DNA of 64,000 nt, from contig CACPKQ010000001.1 in assembly GCA_902634455.1 (NCBI GenBank), positions 62,001 through 126,000 of the forward strand, in the 5' to 3' direction. The stretch is from an uncultured Pelagibacteraceae bacterium. Its GTDB lineage: Bacteria; Pseudomonadota; Alphaproteobacteria; Pelagibacterales; Pelagibacteraceae. The stretch's first letter is position 1; each line of letters opens with the position of its first letter. The position numbers were made by a program, and so were the translations under genes. Below, in pieces: positions 33,804 to 42,530 of the stretch. The notes below the pieces were generated by a model, which searched no databases, was not told where the DNA came from, and saw only the letters and a program-made list of their open reading frames with translations.

Positions 33804-34361
33804 ATGAAAAAATTTTTATATTTGTTTATTTTGTTTTTTTTTACACATGCTCTAGCAGAAGTTGAAGATATTAATTTCAGTAATTATTTTTATATTGGCA
33901 AAATGGAATCTTATGACAAGGATTTTACATTATATTTCAAAACTAGAGGAAAAGCTGTTTTAGCAAGAGGAGAAAACTACAATTATATTACAGATTATCC
34001 ACAAGACCTTTATATTTATGATCATAAAACAAAAAAAGATTTTCCTTTAATTTCTTACGAATGGTTTCCAAGAAAAGCTAAAACAATACTAAGAAGCTAT
34101 GATTTTCCAGTATTTCCAGAGGATTTTGCTTACTATCTTTTAAGTGATAACAACACATTGATAATGATAAGTGCCATGAAAAATATAAATAAGAATCTAC
34201 AATTTGATATAAAAAAAAAAAAATTAAAAGCTTACGACAACAAAGGAAAAATGGATTTTATTATTTCTACTTATGCAAAAAAATGTGGATATAAAAATCT
34301 AGAAGCAAAATATAGTTGTAATTTATACAAGCCTTTAATTTCAAATAATTTAATTAACTAA
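33804..34361 (+). CDS. Secreted protein of unknown function
   Basis: A 185-residue protein that I do not recognise. Residues 1-18 are a signal peptide (cleavage near HALA). The mature part is mixed polar and aromatic, with a run of Lys near residues 136-141 and two cysteines close to the C-terminus (KKCGYKN and KYSCNLY) that could form a disulfide. It lies 52 bases after the hydrolase gene and overlaps the convergent ftsY gene by 8 bases. It is probably a periplasmic protein restricted to SAR11-like bacteria. Confidence 0.7.
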   Translation: MKKFLYLFILFFFTHALAEVEDINFSNYFYIGKMESYDKDFTLYFKTRGKAVLARGENYNYITDYPQDLYIYDHKTKKDFPLISYEWFPRKAKTILRSYDFPVFPEDFAYYLLSDNNTLIMISAMKNINKNLQFDIKKKKLKAYDNKGKMDFIISTYAKKCGYKNLEAKYSCNLYKPLISNNLIN

Positions 34362-35271
34362 CTGTAATAAAAGCTTCCGCAAATTGTTCTGCTTTAAATA
34401 TTTGTAAGTCATCTTCTTTTTCACCTAGTCCTAAAGCAATAATTGGCAACTTATATTTTTTTGCAATTGCAATCAGAATTCCTCCTTTTGCAGTACCATC
34501 TAGTTTGGTCATAATTAATCCTGTAATTGGAATTATGTCATTAAATTCTTCAACTTGATTAATTACATTCTGTCCAGAAGTTGCATCTAAAACTAATAAT
34601 ACTTCATGAGGAGCATTTGGATCAACTTTCTTTGTTACATTTGCAATTTTTTTATATTCTTCCATTAAATTTTTTTTATTTTGTAATCTTCCTGCTGTGT
34701 CGATTAAAACATGTGTAAATTTATTTTTTATTGCATGATCTACAGCTTTATAAGCAACAGAAGCAGGATCAGAACCCTGTGAAGATTTGATTATTTCAGC
34801 ACCTATTTTCTTAGCCCAATTTTCTAATTGCTCAATCGCTGCAGCTCTAAAAGTATCTGATGCTGAAAAAATAACTTTATTGCCACTAGAATTTAATATT
34901 TTTCCTATTTTCCCTATTGTAGTAGTTTTTCCAACTCCATTGACTCCCGAAACAAGAATAGTATTTAAATCATTTTTATTTTTAAAAAAATTTTCATTTT
35001 CTAATGGAGACATTAAATCAATTATATAATTTCTAAGAATTGAATTTACTTCATCAATTTTACTTTTGTTTGGGTCAATCTTTTTTTGGGCAATTATATT
35101 CCTAATTTCCTCAGATGCAGAAACACCCACATCAGATTGAATTAAAAAGTCTTCAATTTCATCTAATGTTTTATCATCTATTTCTTTTTTTATAATTATT
35201 TCCTTGAGTCCAGAAGTAAAAGTAGATGCACTTTTTTTGAATCCAATTTTAAATTTTTCAAAAATACCCAT
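34354..35271 (-). CDS. ftsY: Signal recognition particle receptor FtsY
   Basis: FtsY is the membrane receptor for the SRP, a GTPase that docks Ffh-bound ribosomes at the translocon. The 305-residue protein has only a short N-terminus before the NG domain, without the long acidic region of E. coli FtsY. Motifs are GVNGVGKTTTIGKIG (G1), SDTFRAAAIEQL, LIDTAGRLQNKKNL (G3), TKLDGTAKGG (G4) and ALGLGEKEDDLQIF. Its partner gene ffh is about 1 kb away on the other strand. It overlaps dapF by 1 base. Confidence 0.97.
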   Translation of the reverse strand: MGIFEKFKIGFKKSASTFTSGLKEIIIKKEIDDKTLDEIEDFLIQSDVGVSASEEIRNIIAQKKIDPNKSKIDEVNSILRNYIIDLMSPLENENFFKNKNDLNTILVSGVNGVGKTTTIGKIGKILNSSGNKVIFSASDTFRAAAIEQLENWAKKIGAEIIKSSQGSDPASVAYKAVDHAIKNKFTHVLIDTAGRLQNKKNLMEEYKKIANVTKKVDPNAPHEVLLVLDATSGQNVINQVEEFNDIIPITGLIMTKLDGTAKGGILIAIAKKYKLPIIALGLGEKEDDLQIFKAEQFAEAFITVS

Positions 35272-36095
35272 TAAATTTTTATATCAATTTGGTTTATATT
35301 TGAAACAGGTCCGCTCATTGATATATTTTCTTTTTCATCTATGGAAATTGATAGTTTACCCATTTCAAATTCTATATCTGTTTTGTTATTTATTTTGCCA
35401 TTTATTTTTGCAGAATAAGCAGTTGCGCAAGCTGCAGTGCCACAAGCTTTTGTTAGTCCAGCACCTCTTTCCCAAACTTTAACTTTAATATGATTTTTAT
35501 TAATTATTTTTGCTAAAGTAACATTACATTTTTCAGTAAATAATTTGTCATTTTCAATTTCTGGACCAATTTTTTCTAAATTAAAATCTTCTATATTATT
35601 AATAAAAAAAACAACATGTGGATTTCCGACATTTACTGCAGTACCTCCAAAATATTCTTTTTTGTTTTTATCAATAATTTTATAATTTAAATTATTTGTA
35701 TTTAATTTTTTTAATAAAGGAATTTCATTCCATTTAGTTTTTGCTGTACCTATTTTTGTTTCTACTAATTTTTCTCCTAAAACTTTTGATTCTAAATTTC
35801 CAGTTTCAGTTTCTAGTGTAATTTTATTTTTTTTCATTTCTCTTGATAATAAATAAGCCACACATCTGGTTCCATTTCCACATGCACCTGAAGTACTTCC
35901 ATCTGAATTATAAAATTCTAGACTAGCGTCAATTTTTAAATTTTTTTTTACAAATATAAGTTGATCGCAACCAATAAAATTTCTATCACATATTTTTTTA
36001 ATTTGATCTTTAGTTAACTTAATTTGATTTTGTCTCTGATCAATAATTACAAAATCATTTCCTAAACCATCCATTTTATAAGCTTTGAATTCCAT
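35271..36095 (-). CDS. dapF: Diaminopimelate epimerase
   Basis: DapF converts LL- to meso-diaminopimelate for lysine and peptidoglycan synthesis. The 274-residue protein has both catalytic cysteines: Cys72 in SGACGNGTRC and Cys218 in KACGTAACA. The N-terminal MDGLGNDFVIID and NVGNPHVVFF are also typical. It precedes ftsY on the minus strand, an arrangement seen in other alphaproteobacteria. Confidence 0.97.
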   Translation of the reverse strand: MEFKAYKMDGLGNDFVIIDQRQNQIKLTKDQIKKICDRNFIGCDQLIFVKKNLKIDASLEFYNSDGSTSGACGNGTRCVAYLLSREMKKNKITLETETGNLESKVLGEKLVETKIGTAKTKWNEIPLLKKLNTNNLNYKIIDKNKKEYFGGTAVNVGNPHVVFFINNIEDFNLEKIGPEIENDKLFTEKCNVTLAKIINKNHIKVKVWERGAGLTKACGTAACATAYSAKINGKINNKTDIEFEMGKLSISIDEKENISMSGPVSNINQIDIKI

Positions 36096-36119
36096 ATATT
36101 TAAATACTTAACTTATTTA

Positions 36120-36145
36120 TTGACTTTTTGAACCTCTATTATAAT
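36120..36145 (+). promoter_or_regulatory. Candidate promoter for the ffh leader
   Basis: TTGACT (36120-36125) and a perfect TATAAT (36140-36145) lie just before the structured leader of ffh. The spacing of 14 bases is shorter than the usual 16-18, so the -35 match may be fortuitous; the -10 box is the better part. Transcription from here would begin near 36152. Confidence 0.4.
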
Positions 36146-36234
36146 TTGTTGCCGTTTCCGCAAAAAACAGCATTTTGCGGTGTCTTTGGCAACAAAGAGA
36201 TCGACACCAGTCTGCGAGGGTTCGCCCACTGGTG
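36145..36234 (+). ncRNA. Two-hairpin structured leader upstream of ffh
   Basis: This segment is much richer in GC than its surroundings. Hairpin A: TTTGTTGCC (36145-36153) pairs with GGCAACAAA (36188-36196), and inside it CCGCAAAA (36158-36165) pairs with TTTTGCGG (36173-36180). Hairpin B: CACCAGT (36205-36211) pairs with ACTGGTG (36228-36234), capped by GGG-TTCG-CCC. Ffh starts 22 bases later. It could be a cis-regulatory leader or a small RNA. It lacks the conserved SRP RNA core (GGAAGCAG-type loop), so I do not call it SRP RNA. Confidence 0.5.
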
Positions 36235-36255
36235 CAATAGCTGTTGGACGAAATT

Positions 36256-37614
36256 ATGTTTGAAAATTTGACAAATAAATTTGAAGAAGTTTTTTCTTCT
36301 CTAAAAAAAGCACCATCACTTGATGAAAAACAAGTTGATGAAGGTCTAAAGGGTATTAGGCAAGCCCTTTTAGAGGCAGATGTTTCACTTAATGTTGCTA
36401 AAGATTTTATTGAAAACGTTAAGCCAAAAGCTTTAGGTCAGGAAATAATTAGATCTACTTCGCCGGGTCAAATGGTCATAAAAATAGTTTATGATGAATT
36501 AGTAAAATTACTTGGTGAAAAAAATGAAGATATAAATTTAAATGCTGTTCCACCTGTTCCAATGATGTTAGTTGGGCTCCAGGGCTCTGGTAAAACAACT
36601 ACAACTGCAAAATTAGCAAAATTTCTAGAAAAAAATAAAAAAAAGAAAATTATGATGGCAAGTCTTGACGTTTATAGACCTGCAGCCCAAGAACAACTCA
36701 AATCTCTTGGAGAACAAAATAGTATTTTAACATTGCCAATTATTGAAGGACAATTACCAGACGATATTTGTAGAAGAGCAATTAGTGCAGCAAATCTTAA
36801 TGGTGCAGATATAATTTTATTTGATACAGCGGGAAGAACCCAAATTGATCTCCAAATGATGAGTGAGATTAAAGAGATAGAAAATATAATTAAACCATCA
36901 GAAATATTTCTTGTTGCAGATTCTTTAACAGGACAAGTAGCTGCTGAAGTAGCAAAAGAATTTAAAAATACAGTTAATCTTACAGGCATCGTTCTGACAA
37001 GAGCTGACGGAGATGCAAGAGGTGGAGCTGCAGTCAGTATGAAATATATTTCAAATGTTCCTATTAAATTTTTAGGTATTGGAGAAAAAATTGAAAACTT
37101 AGAAGTTTTTCATCCAGATAGAATTGCAAATAGAATTCTAGGAATGGGAGATGTTGTGTCTCTTGTTGAAAAAGCATCTCAAGATTTAAGTGAAGAAAAT
37201 TTAAAGAAAACAGAAGAAAATCTGAAAAAAGGTAGTTTTTCTATGGAAGACTATTTAACTCAGTTAAGGCAAATGAAAAAAATGGGTGGAATTGAAGGAA
37301 TTATGTCTTTTCTTCCTGGGGTTTCAAAAATAAAATCTCAAATGGATAAAGCTGGCTTAGATGAATCAATTATTTCTCAAAATGAAGCTATAATTTTATC
37401 AATGACAAAAAAAGAAAGAGATAACCCAAAAATTATTAATGGGTCTAGAAGAAAGAGAATTGCTAATGGCTCTGGTACTGATGTGGCCACTATCAATAAA
37501 TTGTTAAAACAATTTAAAATGATGTCTGAAATGATGAAAAAGATGTCAAAAGGAGACTTGAAAGGTATGACTGATAAAGGAGTACCTCCAGAGCTTTTTA
37601 ATCAACTAAAATAA
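36256..37614 (+). CDS. ffh: Signal recognition particle protein Ffh
   Basis: Ffh is the SRP GTPase that binds signal sequences as they leave the ribosome. An open frame begins at a TTG at 36244, but the ATG at 36256 gives the canonical N-terminus (MFENLTNKFEEVF), so I choose it (452 residues). The N domain is followed by GLQGSGKTTTTAKLAKF (G1), DTAGRTQIDLQMM (G3), TRADGDARGG (G4) and a Met-rich M domain from about 325. It heads the long array ffh-rpsP-trmD-rplS and has an RNA-like leader. Confidence 0.97.
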   Translation: MFENLTNKFEEVFSSLKKAPSLDEKQVDEGLKGIRQALLEADVSLNVAKDFIENVKPKALGQEIIRSTSPGQMVIKIVYDELVKLLGEKNEDINLNAVPPVPMMLVGLQGSGKTTTTAKLAKFLEKNKKKKIMMASLDVYRPAAQEQLKSLGEQNSILTLPIIEGQLPDDICRRAISAANLNGADIILFDTAGRTQIDLQMMSEIKEIENIIKPSEIFLVADSLTGQVAAEVAKEFKNTVNLTGIVLTRADGDARGGAAVSMKYISNVPIKFLGIGEKIENLEVFHPDRIANRILGMGDVVSLVEKASQDLSEENLKKTEENLKKGSFSMEDYLTQLRQMKKMGGIEGIMSFLPGVSKIKSQMDKAGLDESIISQNEAIILSMTKKERDNPKIINGSRRKRIANGSGTDVATINKLLKQFKMMSEMMKKMSKGDLKGMTDKGVPPELFNQLK

Positions 37615-37632
37615 TAATAAAAAGGAGAATAA

Positions 37633-38151
37633 ATGTTAAAACTTAGATTATCTATGGGAGGAACAAAAAAAAGACCCGTATATAAAATTGTAGTAGCAGA
37701 TAGTAGATTTGCAAGAGATGGCAGGTTTATTGAAAAACTTGGTTTTTTTAATCCTTTGCTACCAAAAGAAAAAAAAGAAAGAGTAAGATTAGAAGAAGAA
37801 AGAATAAAATATTGGTTAAGCCAAGGTGCACAACCAACGACAAGAGTTGCAAGAATACTTGGTGAAAATAAAATGATGGAAATGCCAGCAAAAGGAAATA
37901 ATCCACAAAAAGCTATACCAAAAAAAGATAGAAAAAAAGAGGAAAAAGAAACAAAAAGTGCTGAATCTGGAGAGGCTCCAAAAGCAGAAGAGAAAAAAGC
38001 TGAGGCTCCAAAAGCAGAAGAGAAAAAAGCTGAGGCTCCAAAAGCAGAAGAGAAAAAAGCTGAGGCTCCAAAAGCAGAAGAGAAAAAAGCTGAGGCTCCA
38101 AAAGCAGAAGAGAAAAAAGCTGAGGCTCCAAAAGCAGAAGAGAAAAAATAA
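37633..38151 (+). CDS. rpsP: Ribosomal protein bS16 with repeat tail
   Basis: The first 85 or so residues are ordinary bS16 ([47 protein letters not shown]). The rest, to residue 172, is a Lys/Glu/Ala/Pro-rich tail ending in six copies of [10 protein letters not shown], the last one cut short by the stop codon. The tail is encoded by a perfect 30-bp repeat. A good Shine-Dalgarno (AAGGAG) precedes the ATG. The usual next gene, rimM, is absent; trmD follows after 2 bases. Confidence 0.95.
   Translation: MLKLRLSMGGTKKRPVYKIVVADSRFARDGRFIEKLGFFNPLLPKEKKERVRLEEERIKYWLSQGAQPTTRVARILGENKMMEMPAKGNNPQKAIPKKDRKKEEKETKSAESGEAPKAEEKKAEAPKAEEKKAEAPKAEEKKAEAPKAEEKKAEAPKAEEKKAEAPKAEEKK
37972..38148 (+). 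repeat. Perfect 30-bp tandem repeat inside rpsP
   Basis: A 30-bp unit beginning GAGGCTCCAAAAGCAGAAGA occurs five times without a single difference (starts 37972, 38002, 38032, 38062, 38092), followed by a sixth copy of 27 bases (38122-38148) that runs into the stop codon. Complete identity at third codon positions points to recent expansion or ongoing slippage/recombination. It encodes the charged tail of bS16. It is not a CRISPR: the units are directly adjacent with no spacers. Confidence 0.97.
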
Positions 38152-38153
38152 TA

Positions 38154-38840
38154 ATGTTTTTAGCTAGAATATTTACACTCTATCCTGAATTTTATCCTGG
38201 ATTTTTAAACAAAGGTCTTTACGGAAAAGCTTTGTCTAAAAATATTTGGGATTTAGAAATTGTAAATATTAGAGATTTTGCAAAAGATAAACATAAAACT
38301 GTAGATGACACACCTTACGGTGGTGGATCAGGAATGTTAATTAGACCTGATATTTTAGCAAATTCATTAGATAAAAAAATAAAATCAACTGAAAAAAATA
38401 TTTATTTAAGTCCTAAAGGAAAGTTATTTGATCAAAATATGGCAAAAAAACTTTCAAGAGAGAAAACAATAAATTTAATTTGTGGTCATTTTGAAGGAGT
38501 TGACCAAAGGTTGATTGAGTCCAGAGATATAGAAGAAATAAGTATTGGGGATTTTATTTTATCTGGTGGAGAGACTGCATCGTTTATAGTTTTGGACTCT
38601 ATTTTGAGATTAATCCCTGGTATAATTGGAAACAACAAATCGATATCAGAAGAAAGTTTTGAAAATAATTTATTGGAATATCCTCAGTATACAAAACCTC
38701 AAATATGGGAAAAAAAGGGCATTCCAGAAGTACTTTTATCAGGAGATCATGCTAAAATTAAAGACTGGCGTTTATCTCAATCAGAGGCTATAACACGCGA
38801 CCGAAGACCAGATTTATGGCAAAAATATAAAAAGGATTAA
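38154..38840 (+). CDS. trmD: tRNA (guanine37-N1)-methyltransferase TrmD
   Basis: TrmD methylates N1 of G37 in tRNAs reading CNN/CGG-type codons and prevents +1 frameshifts. The 228-residue protein has the N-terminal [55 protein letters not shown] (trefoil-knot AdoMet site) and the C-terminal [12 protein letters not shown]. It sits directly between rpsP and rplS, where most bacteria have rimM before it. Confidence 0.97.
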   Translation: MFLARIFTLYPEFYPGFLNKGLYGKALSKNIWDLEIVNIRDFAKDKHKTVDDTPYGGGSGMLIRPDILANSLDKKIKSTEKNIYLSPKGKLFDQNMAKKLSREKTINLICGHFEGVDQRLIESRDIEEISIGDFILSGGETASFIVLDSILRLIPGIIGNNKSISEESFENNLLEYPQYTKPQIWEKKGIPEVLLSGDHAKIKDWRLSQSEAITRDRRPDLWQKYKKD

Positions 38841-38841
38841 T

Positions 38842-39384
38842 TTGATAAATTTAAATATGAAAACAATTGATGATATAAATCGAGCAAACCTAAAAAAAAT
38901 TATTGCTGAAAAAAAACTACCAGAGTTTTTTACAGGAGATATTGTAAAAGTAGGTGTAAGAATTACCGAAGGTAAAAGAGATAGAATTCAATATTTTGAA
39001 GGAGTATGTATTGCAAAAAAGAATAGAGATTTAAATTCATCATTTACCGTAAGAAAAATTTCTTTTGGCGAGGGTGTTGAAAGAACTTTTGCATTGTATA
39101 GTCCAATTGTAGACTCAATAAAAGTTATAAGATCTGGAAAAGTCAAAAAAGCAAAGCTTTATTATTTGAGGGATAGAACTGGAAAATCTGCAAGAATAGC
39201 AGAAAAAATTAAGAAAAAAATTGGTGTAGATGTAAATGTAAAACCAGATGAAGTCACACAAGAAAATGTTGCACCGCCTATTAAAGAAAATATAGATGTA
39301 GTAAAAGAAGAATCTAAAGATTCAACTAAATTAGAAACCAAACAAAAAGACCAAAAAAAAGAAATTACCAAAGAGAAAAAATAA
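38842..39384 (+). CDS. rplS: Ribosomal protein bL19 with charged tail
   Basis: bL19 lies at the 30S-50S interface. The core (about 1-125) has [48 protein letters not shown] and [15 protein letters not shown]. About 55 further residues rich in Lys, Glu, Asp and Thr extend the C-terminus. The start is either TTG at 38842, which has AGGA 6 bases upstream, or ATG at 38857, which has none; I keep the TTG because of that site, but the ATG is possible. Confidence 0.94.
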   Translation: MINLNMKTIDDINRANLKKIIAEKKLPEFFTGDIVKVGVRITEGKRDRIQYFEGVCIAKKNRDLNSSFTVRKISFGEGVERTFALYSPIVDSIKVIRSGKVKKAKLYYLRDRTGKSARIAEKIKKKIGVDVNVKPDEVTQENVAPPIKENIDVVKEESKDSTKLETKQKDQKKEITKEKK

Positions 39385-39395
39385 TTTTTTTCTAA

Positions 39396-40799
39396 ATGCC
39401 TCAGACAATTTATGATAAAATTTGGATTGAACATCTTGTTCATGAACAAGAGGATGGTACTTCACTTCTTTTTGTAGATAGACACTTAATTCATGAAGTT
39501 ACAAGTCCACAAGCATTTGAAGGATTAAGAAATTCAAGAAGAAAAGTAAGGCAACCCAAACTAACTTTAGCAGTTGCAGACCACAACGTTCCTACAACTG
39601 ACAGATCTAAAGGTATAGATGATGAAGAATCAAAAATACAAGTAGACACTTTAGATAAAAATTGTAAGGATTTTGGAGTTCAATTATTTGGAATGAACGA
39701 CAAAAGGCAAGGAATAGTGCATATAATTGGACCAGAGCAAGGTTTTACACAGCCAGGGACAGTTATTGTATGTGGAGATAGTCATACTGCAACGCATGGT
39801 GCGTTTGGAGCATTAGCTTTTGGAATTGGAACTTCAGAGGTTGAACATGTTCTAGCTACTCAAACTTTAGTTCAAAAGAAATCAAAAAACTTTAGAATAA
39901 ATGTAAATGGAGAATTGGCACTAGGTGTAACTTCAAAAGATGTAATTTTACAAATAATTGGAAAAATAGGAACTGCAGGAGGAACGGGGTATGTCATAGA
40001 ATATGCTGGAAATTTAATTTCATCACTTAGTGTCGAGCAAAGAATGACAATTTGTAATATGACAATCGAAGGAGGGGCTAGAGCTGGATTAATTCAACCA
40101 GATCAAAAAATATTTAATTATTTAAAAAATAAACCTATGTCACCTAAAAATGAAAAATGGGAAAACGCATTAGAACATTGGAGTAAACTTAGCACAGACC
40201 ATGGCGCAAATTTTGATAAAGAAATTAATTTGGAAGGCAAAGAAATTAAGCCAATGGTCACATGGGGAACATCCCCTCAAGACGTTGTTACGATTGATGG
40301 AAAGGTTCCTAATCCAGAGCAAGAAAATGATCAGGACAAAAGAAATTCAATAGAAAGATCGCTAAAATATATGGGATTAAAGCCAAATACTAATATTAAG
40401 GATATAAAAATTGACAAAGTTTTTATTGGTAGTTGCACCAATGGAAGAATTGAAGATTTAAGAGATGCTGCAAAAATTTTGAAAGATAAAAAGATAGCAA
40501 GTCACGTTGGTGCAATTGTTGTGCCAGGGTCAGGTTTAGTTAAAGAACAAGCAGAACAAGAAGGATTAGATAAAATTTTTATAAATTCTGGATTTGAGTG
40601 GCGAGAACCAGGCTGTTCAATGTGTCTTGCTATGAATGCGGATAAATTAAAACCAGAGGAAAGATGTGCTTCCACTTCAAATAGAAACTTTGAGGGTCGT
40701 CAAGGCAGAGGAGGCAGAACACATTTGGTTAGTCCAGGAATGGCCGCAGCTGCAGCTATATCTGGAAATTTAGAGGATGTAAGAAAATATAACAATTAA
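39396..40799 (+). CDS. leuC: 3-isopropylmalate dehydratase large subunit
   Basis: With LeuD it isomerises 2- to 3-isopropylmalate in leucine synthesis, using a [4Fe-4S] cluster. The 467-residue protein has [20 protein letters not shown], the [20 protein letters not shown] block, and the cluster cysteines in [12 protein letters not shown] and [11 protein letters not shown]. It is adjacent to leuD with no spacer. Placement of the leu genes after rplS is common in alphaproteobacteria. Confidence 0.97.
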   Translation: MPQTIYDKIWIEHLVHEQEDGTSLLFVDRHLIHEVTSPQAFEGLRNSRRKVRQPKLTLAVADHNVPTTDRSKGIDDEESKIQVDTLDKNCKDFGVQLFGMNDKRQGIVHIIGPEQGFTQPGTVIVCGDSHTATHGAFGALAFGIGTSEVEHVLATQTLVQKKSKNFRINVNGELALGVTSKDVILQIIGKIGTAGGTGYVIEYAGNLISSLSVEQRMTICNMTIEGGARAGLIQPDQKIFNYLKNKPMSPKNEKWENALEHWSKLSTDHGANFDKEINLEGKEIKPMVTWGTSPQDVVTIDGKVPNPEQENDQDKRNSIERSLKYMGLKPNTNIKDIKIDKVFIGSCTNGRIEDLRDAAKILKDKKIASHVGAIVVPGSGLVKEQAEQEGLDKIFINSGFEWREPGCSMCLAMNADKLKPEERCASTSNRNFEGRQGRGGRTHLVSPGMAAAAAISGNLEDVRKYNN

Positions 40800-41405
40800 A
40801 TGAATAAATTTACAAAATTAAAAAGTATTCCAGCATATTTACCAATTGTAAATATTGACACAGATATGATTATCCCAAAACAATTTTTAAAAACAATTAA
40901 AAGAACTGGTCTTGGAAAAAATCTTTTTTTTGAAATGAGATATAATAGTGATGGAAAGCAAATTAGTGATTTTATATTAAATCAAGAACCATATAATAAA
41001 TCTAAAATATTAATTACAGGGAAAAACTTTGGATGTGGATCTTCAAGGGAACATGCTCCATGGGCTCTTTTAGATTTTGGAATAACATGCGTTATAAGTT
41101 CGAGTTTTGCGGATATTTTTTATAACAATTGTTTTAAAAATGGAATTTTACCTATTTCAATTTCAGAAGAAAAAATAAAAGAAATTTCTGAATATGCCAA
41201 AAGAAAAGAGGAAATATTAATTAATTTAACTGAACAAAAAATTATTTTTGGTAATAAAGAAATAAAGTTTGATGTAGATGCATTTAAAAAAAAATGCTTA
41301 ATTGAAGGTTTAGATGACATTGCTTTGTCTTTAGAAAAATCAGATAAAATTACCGCATATGAAAATGAAATAAAACTAACAAAACCTTGGATTTTTAATG
41401 ATTAA
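40800..41405 (+). CDS. leuD: 3-isopropylmalate dehydratase small subunit
   Basis: The swivelling-domain partner of LeuC, 201 residues. [41 protein letters not shown] and [19 protein letters not shown] are typical and include the substrate-binding Ser/Arg loop. It overlaps leuB by 8 bases, indicating translational coupling within leuCDB. Confidence 0.97.
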   Translation: MNKFTKLKSIPAYLPIVNIDTDMIIPKQFLKTIKRTGLGKNLFFEMRYNSDGKQISDFILNQEPYNKSKILITGKNFGCGSSREHAPWALLDFGITCVISSSFADIFYNNCFKNGILPISISEEKIKEISEYAKRKEEILINLTEQKIIFGNKEIKFDVDAFKKKCLIEGLDDIALSLEKSDKITAYENEIKLTKPWIFND

Positions 41406-42504
41406 AGTAAAAAAAAGAAAATTTTTATTATTGCCTGGAGATGGTGTTGGACCCGAAGTTGTTGGAGAAGTTAAAAAAATTATAGAATGGTTTAATTCTA
41501 ATAAATCATTAGATTTTGAAATAGAAGAAGGTTTGGCTGGTGGAGCATCTTATGACAAGTATGGAACTCCAATTACAGATGAAGTTTTTTATAAAGCTTT
41601 AGAGTCAGAAGCAGTTATTCTTGGTGCTGTAGGAGGGCCAAAATGGGATAATTTGGAATTTTCAAAAAAACCAGAAAGAGCATTACTAAAATTAAGGAAA
41701 GAATTGAAATTATTTGCAAACTTAAGGCCTGCGATATGTTTTAAACAATTAGTAGATGCTTCTACTTTAAAACCTGAAATTGTTTCAGGACTAGATATTA
41801 TGATTGTAAGAGAACTTACCGGTGGAATATATTTTGGGGAACCAAGGGGTATTGAGCCGATTGATAACGGAGAAAGAAAAGGCATCAATACTCACACTTA
41901 TACAAGTAGTGAAATTATTAGAGTAGCTAGAGTAGCTTTTGATTTAGCAAAAAAAAGATTGAATAAAGTAACTTCATGTGAAAAATCGAATGTAATGGAA
42001 GCAGGACAGCTTTGGAAAGAAGAGGTTCAGTCTCTGCATGAAAAGGAATATAAAGATGTCGAACTTAATCATATGCTGGCGGATAATTGTGCTATGCAAT
42101 TATTAAGAAACCCAAAACAATTTGATGTTATAGTTACTGATAATTTATTTGGAGATATATTGTCTGATCAAGCTTCTATGCTTACAGGATCTCTAGGTTT
42201 ATTACCCTCTGCTTCCTTAGGGGCAAAAAATAAAGATGGTAAAATGAGAGCAATGTATGAACCTATCCATGGCTCGGCACCAGATATTGCCGGAAAAGGA
42301 ATTGCTAATCCAATAGCTACAATTTTAAGTTTTGCTATGGCGCTGAGATTTTCTTTAAATTTAGATAAAGAAGCGGATGTTTTAGAAAAAGCAGTTCAAG
42401 AAGTGCTAAATGATGGATTAAGAACTAAAGATATAGCATCAAAAGGAAGCAAAGAAGTATCCACAACACAAATGGGAGACGCAATTATTTCAAAATTGAA
42501 ATAA
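41398..42504 (+). CDS. leuB: 3-isopropylmalate dehydrogenase
   Basis: LeuB oxidatively decarboxylates 3-isopropylmalate with NAD. The 368-residue protein has [44 protein letters not shown] and the metal-binding [16 protein letters not shown], then [20 protein letters not shown]. It is followed after 26 bases by dmdC rather than by asd, which often comes next in other alphaproteobacteria. Confidence 0.97.
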   Translation: MIKVKKRKFLLLPGDGVGPEVVGEVKKIIEWFNSNKSLDFEIEEGLAGGASYDKYGTPITDEVFYKALESEAVILGAVGGPKWDNLEFSKKPERALLKLRKELKLFANLRPAICFKQLVDASTLKPEIVSGLDIMIVRELTGGIYFGEPRGIEPIDNGERKGINTHTYTSSEIIRVARVAFDLAKKRLNKVTSCEKSNVMEAGQLWKEEVQSLHEKEYKDVELNHMLADNCAMQLLRNPKQFDVIVTDNLFGDILSDQASMLTGSLGLLPSASLGAKNKDGKMRAMYEPIHGSAPDIAGKGIANPIATILSFAMALRFSLNLDKEADVLEKAVQEVLNDGLRTKDIASKGSKEVSTTQMGDAIISKLK

Positions 42505-42530
42505 TTATTTAATTATCCTAAGATATCAAC

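Noticed and set aside
36145..36240. SRP RNA (ffs) next to ffh
   Set aside because: The conserved SRP RNA helix-8 loop and internal-loop sequences are missing, and the pairing is two separate hairpins, not one long rod.
36205..36250. tRNA-like segment (GGGTTCGCCC resembles a T-arm)
   Set aside because: No acceptor stem, anticodon arm or D-arm can be built around it; it fits hairpin B of the ffh leader better.
36244..36255. TTG start for ffh four codons upstream
   Set aside because: The ATG at 36256 gives the canonical Ffh N-terminus.
37972..38148. CRISPR-like regular 30-bp repeats
   Set aside because: Units are directly adjacent without spacers and lie in the rpsP reading frame, encoding the protein tail.
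37913..38167. Open frames on both strands within the rpsP repeat
   Set aside because: They are by-products of a 30-bp repeat with no stops, with low-complexity translations and no independent start signals.
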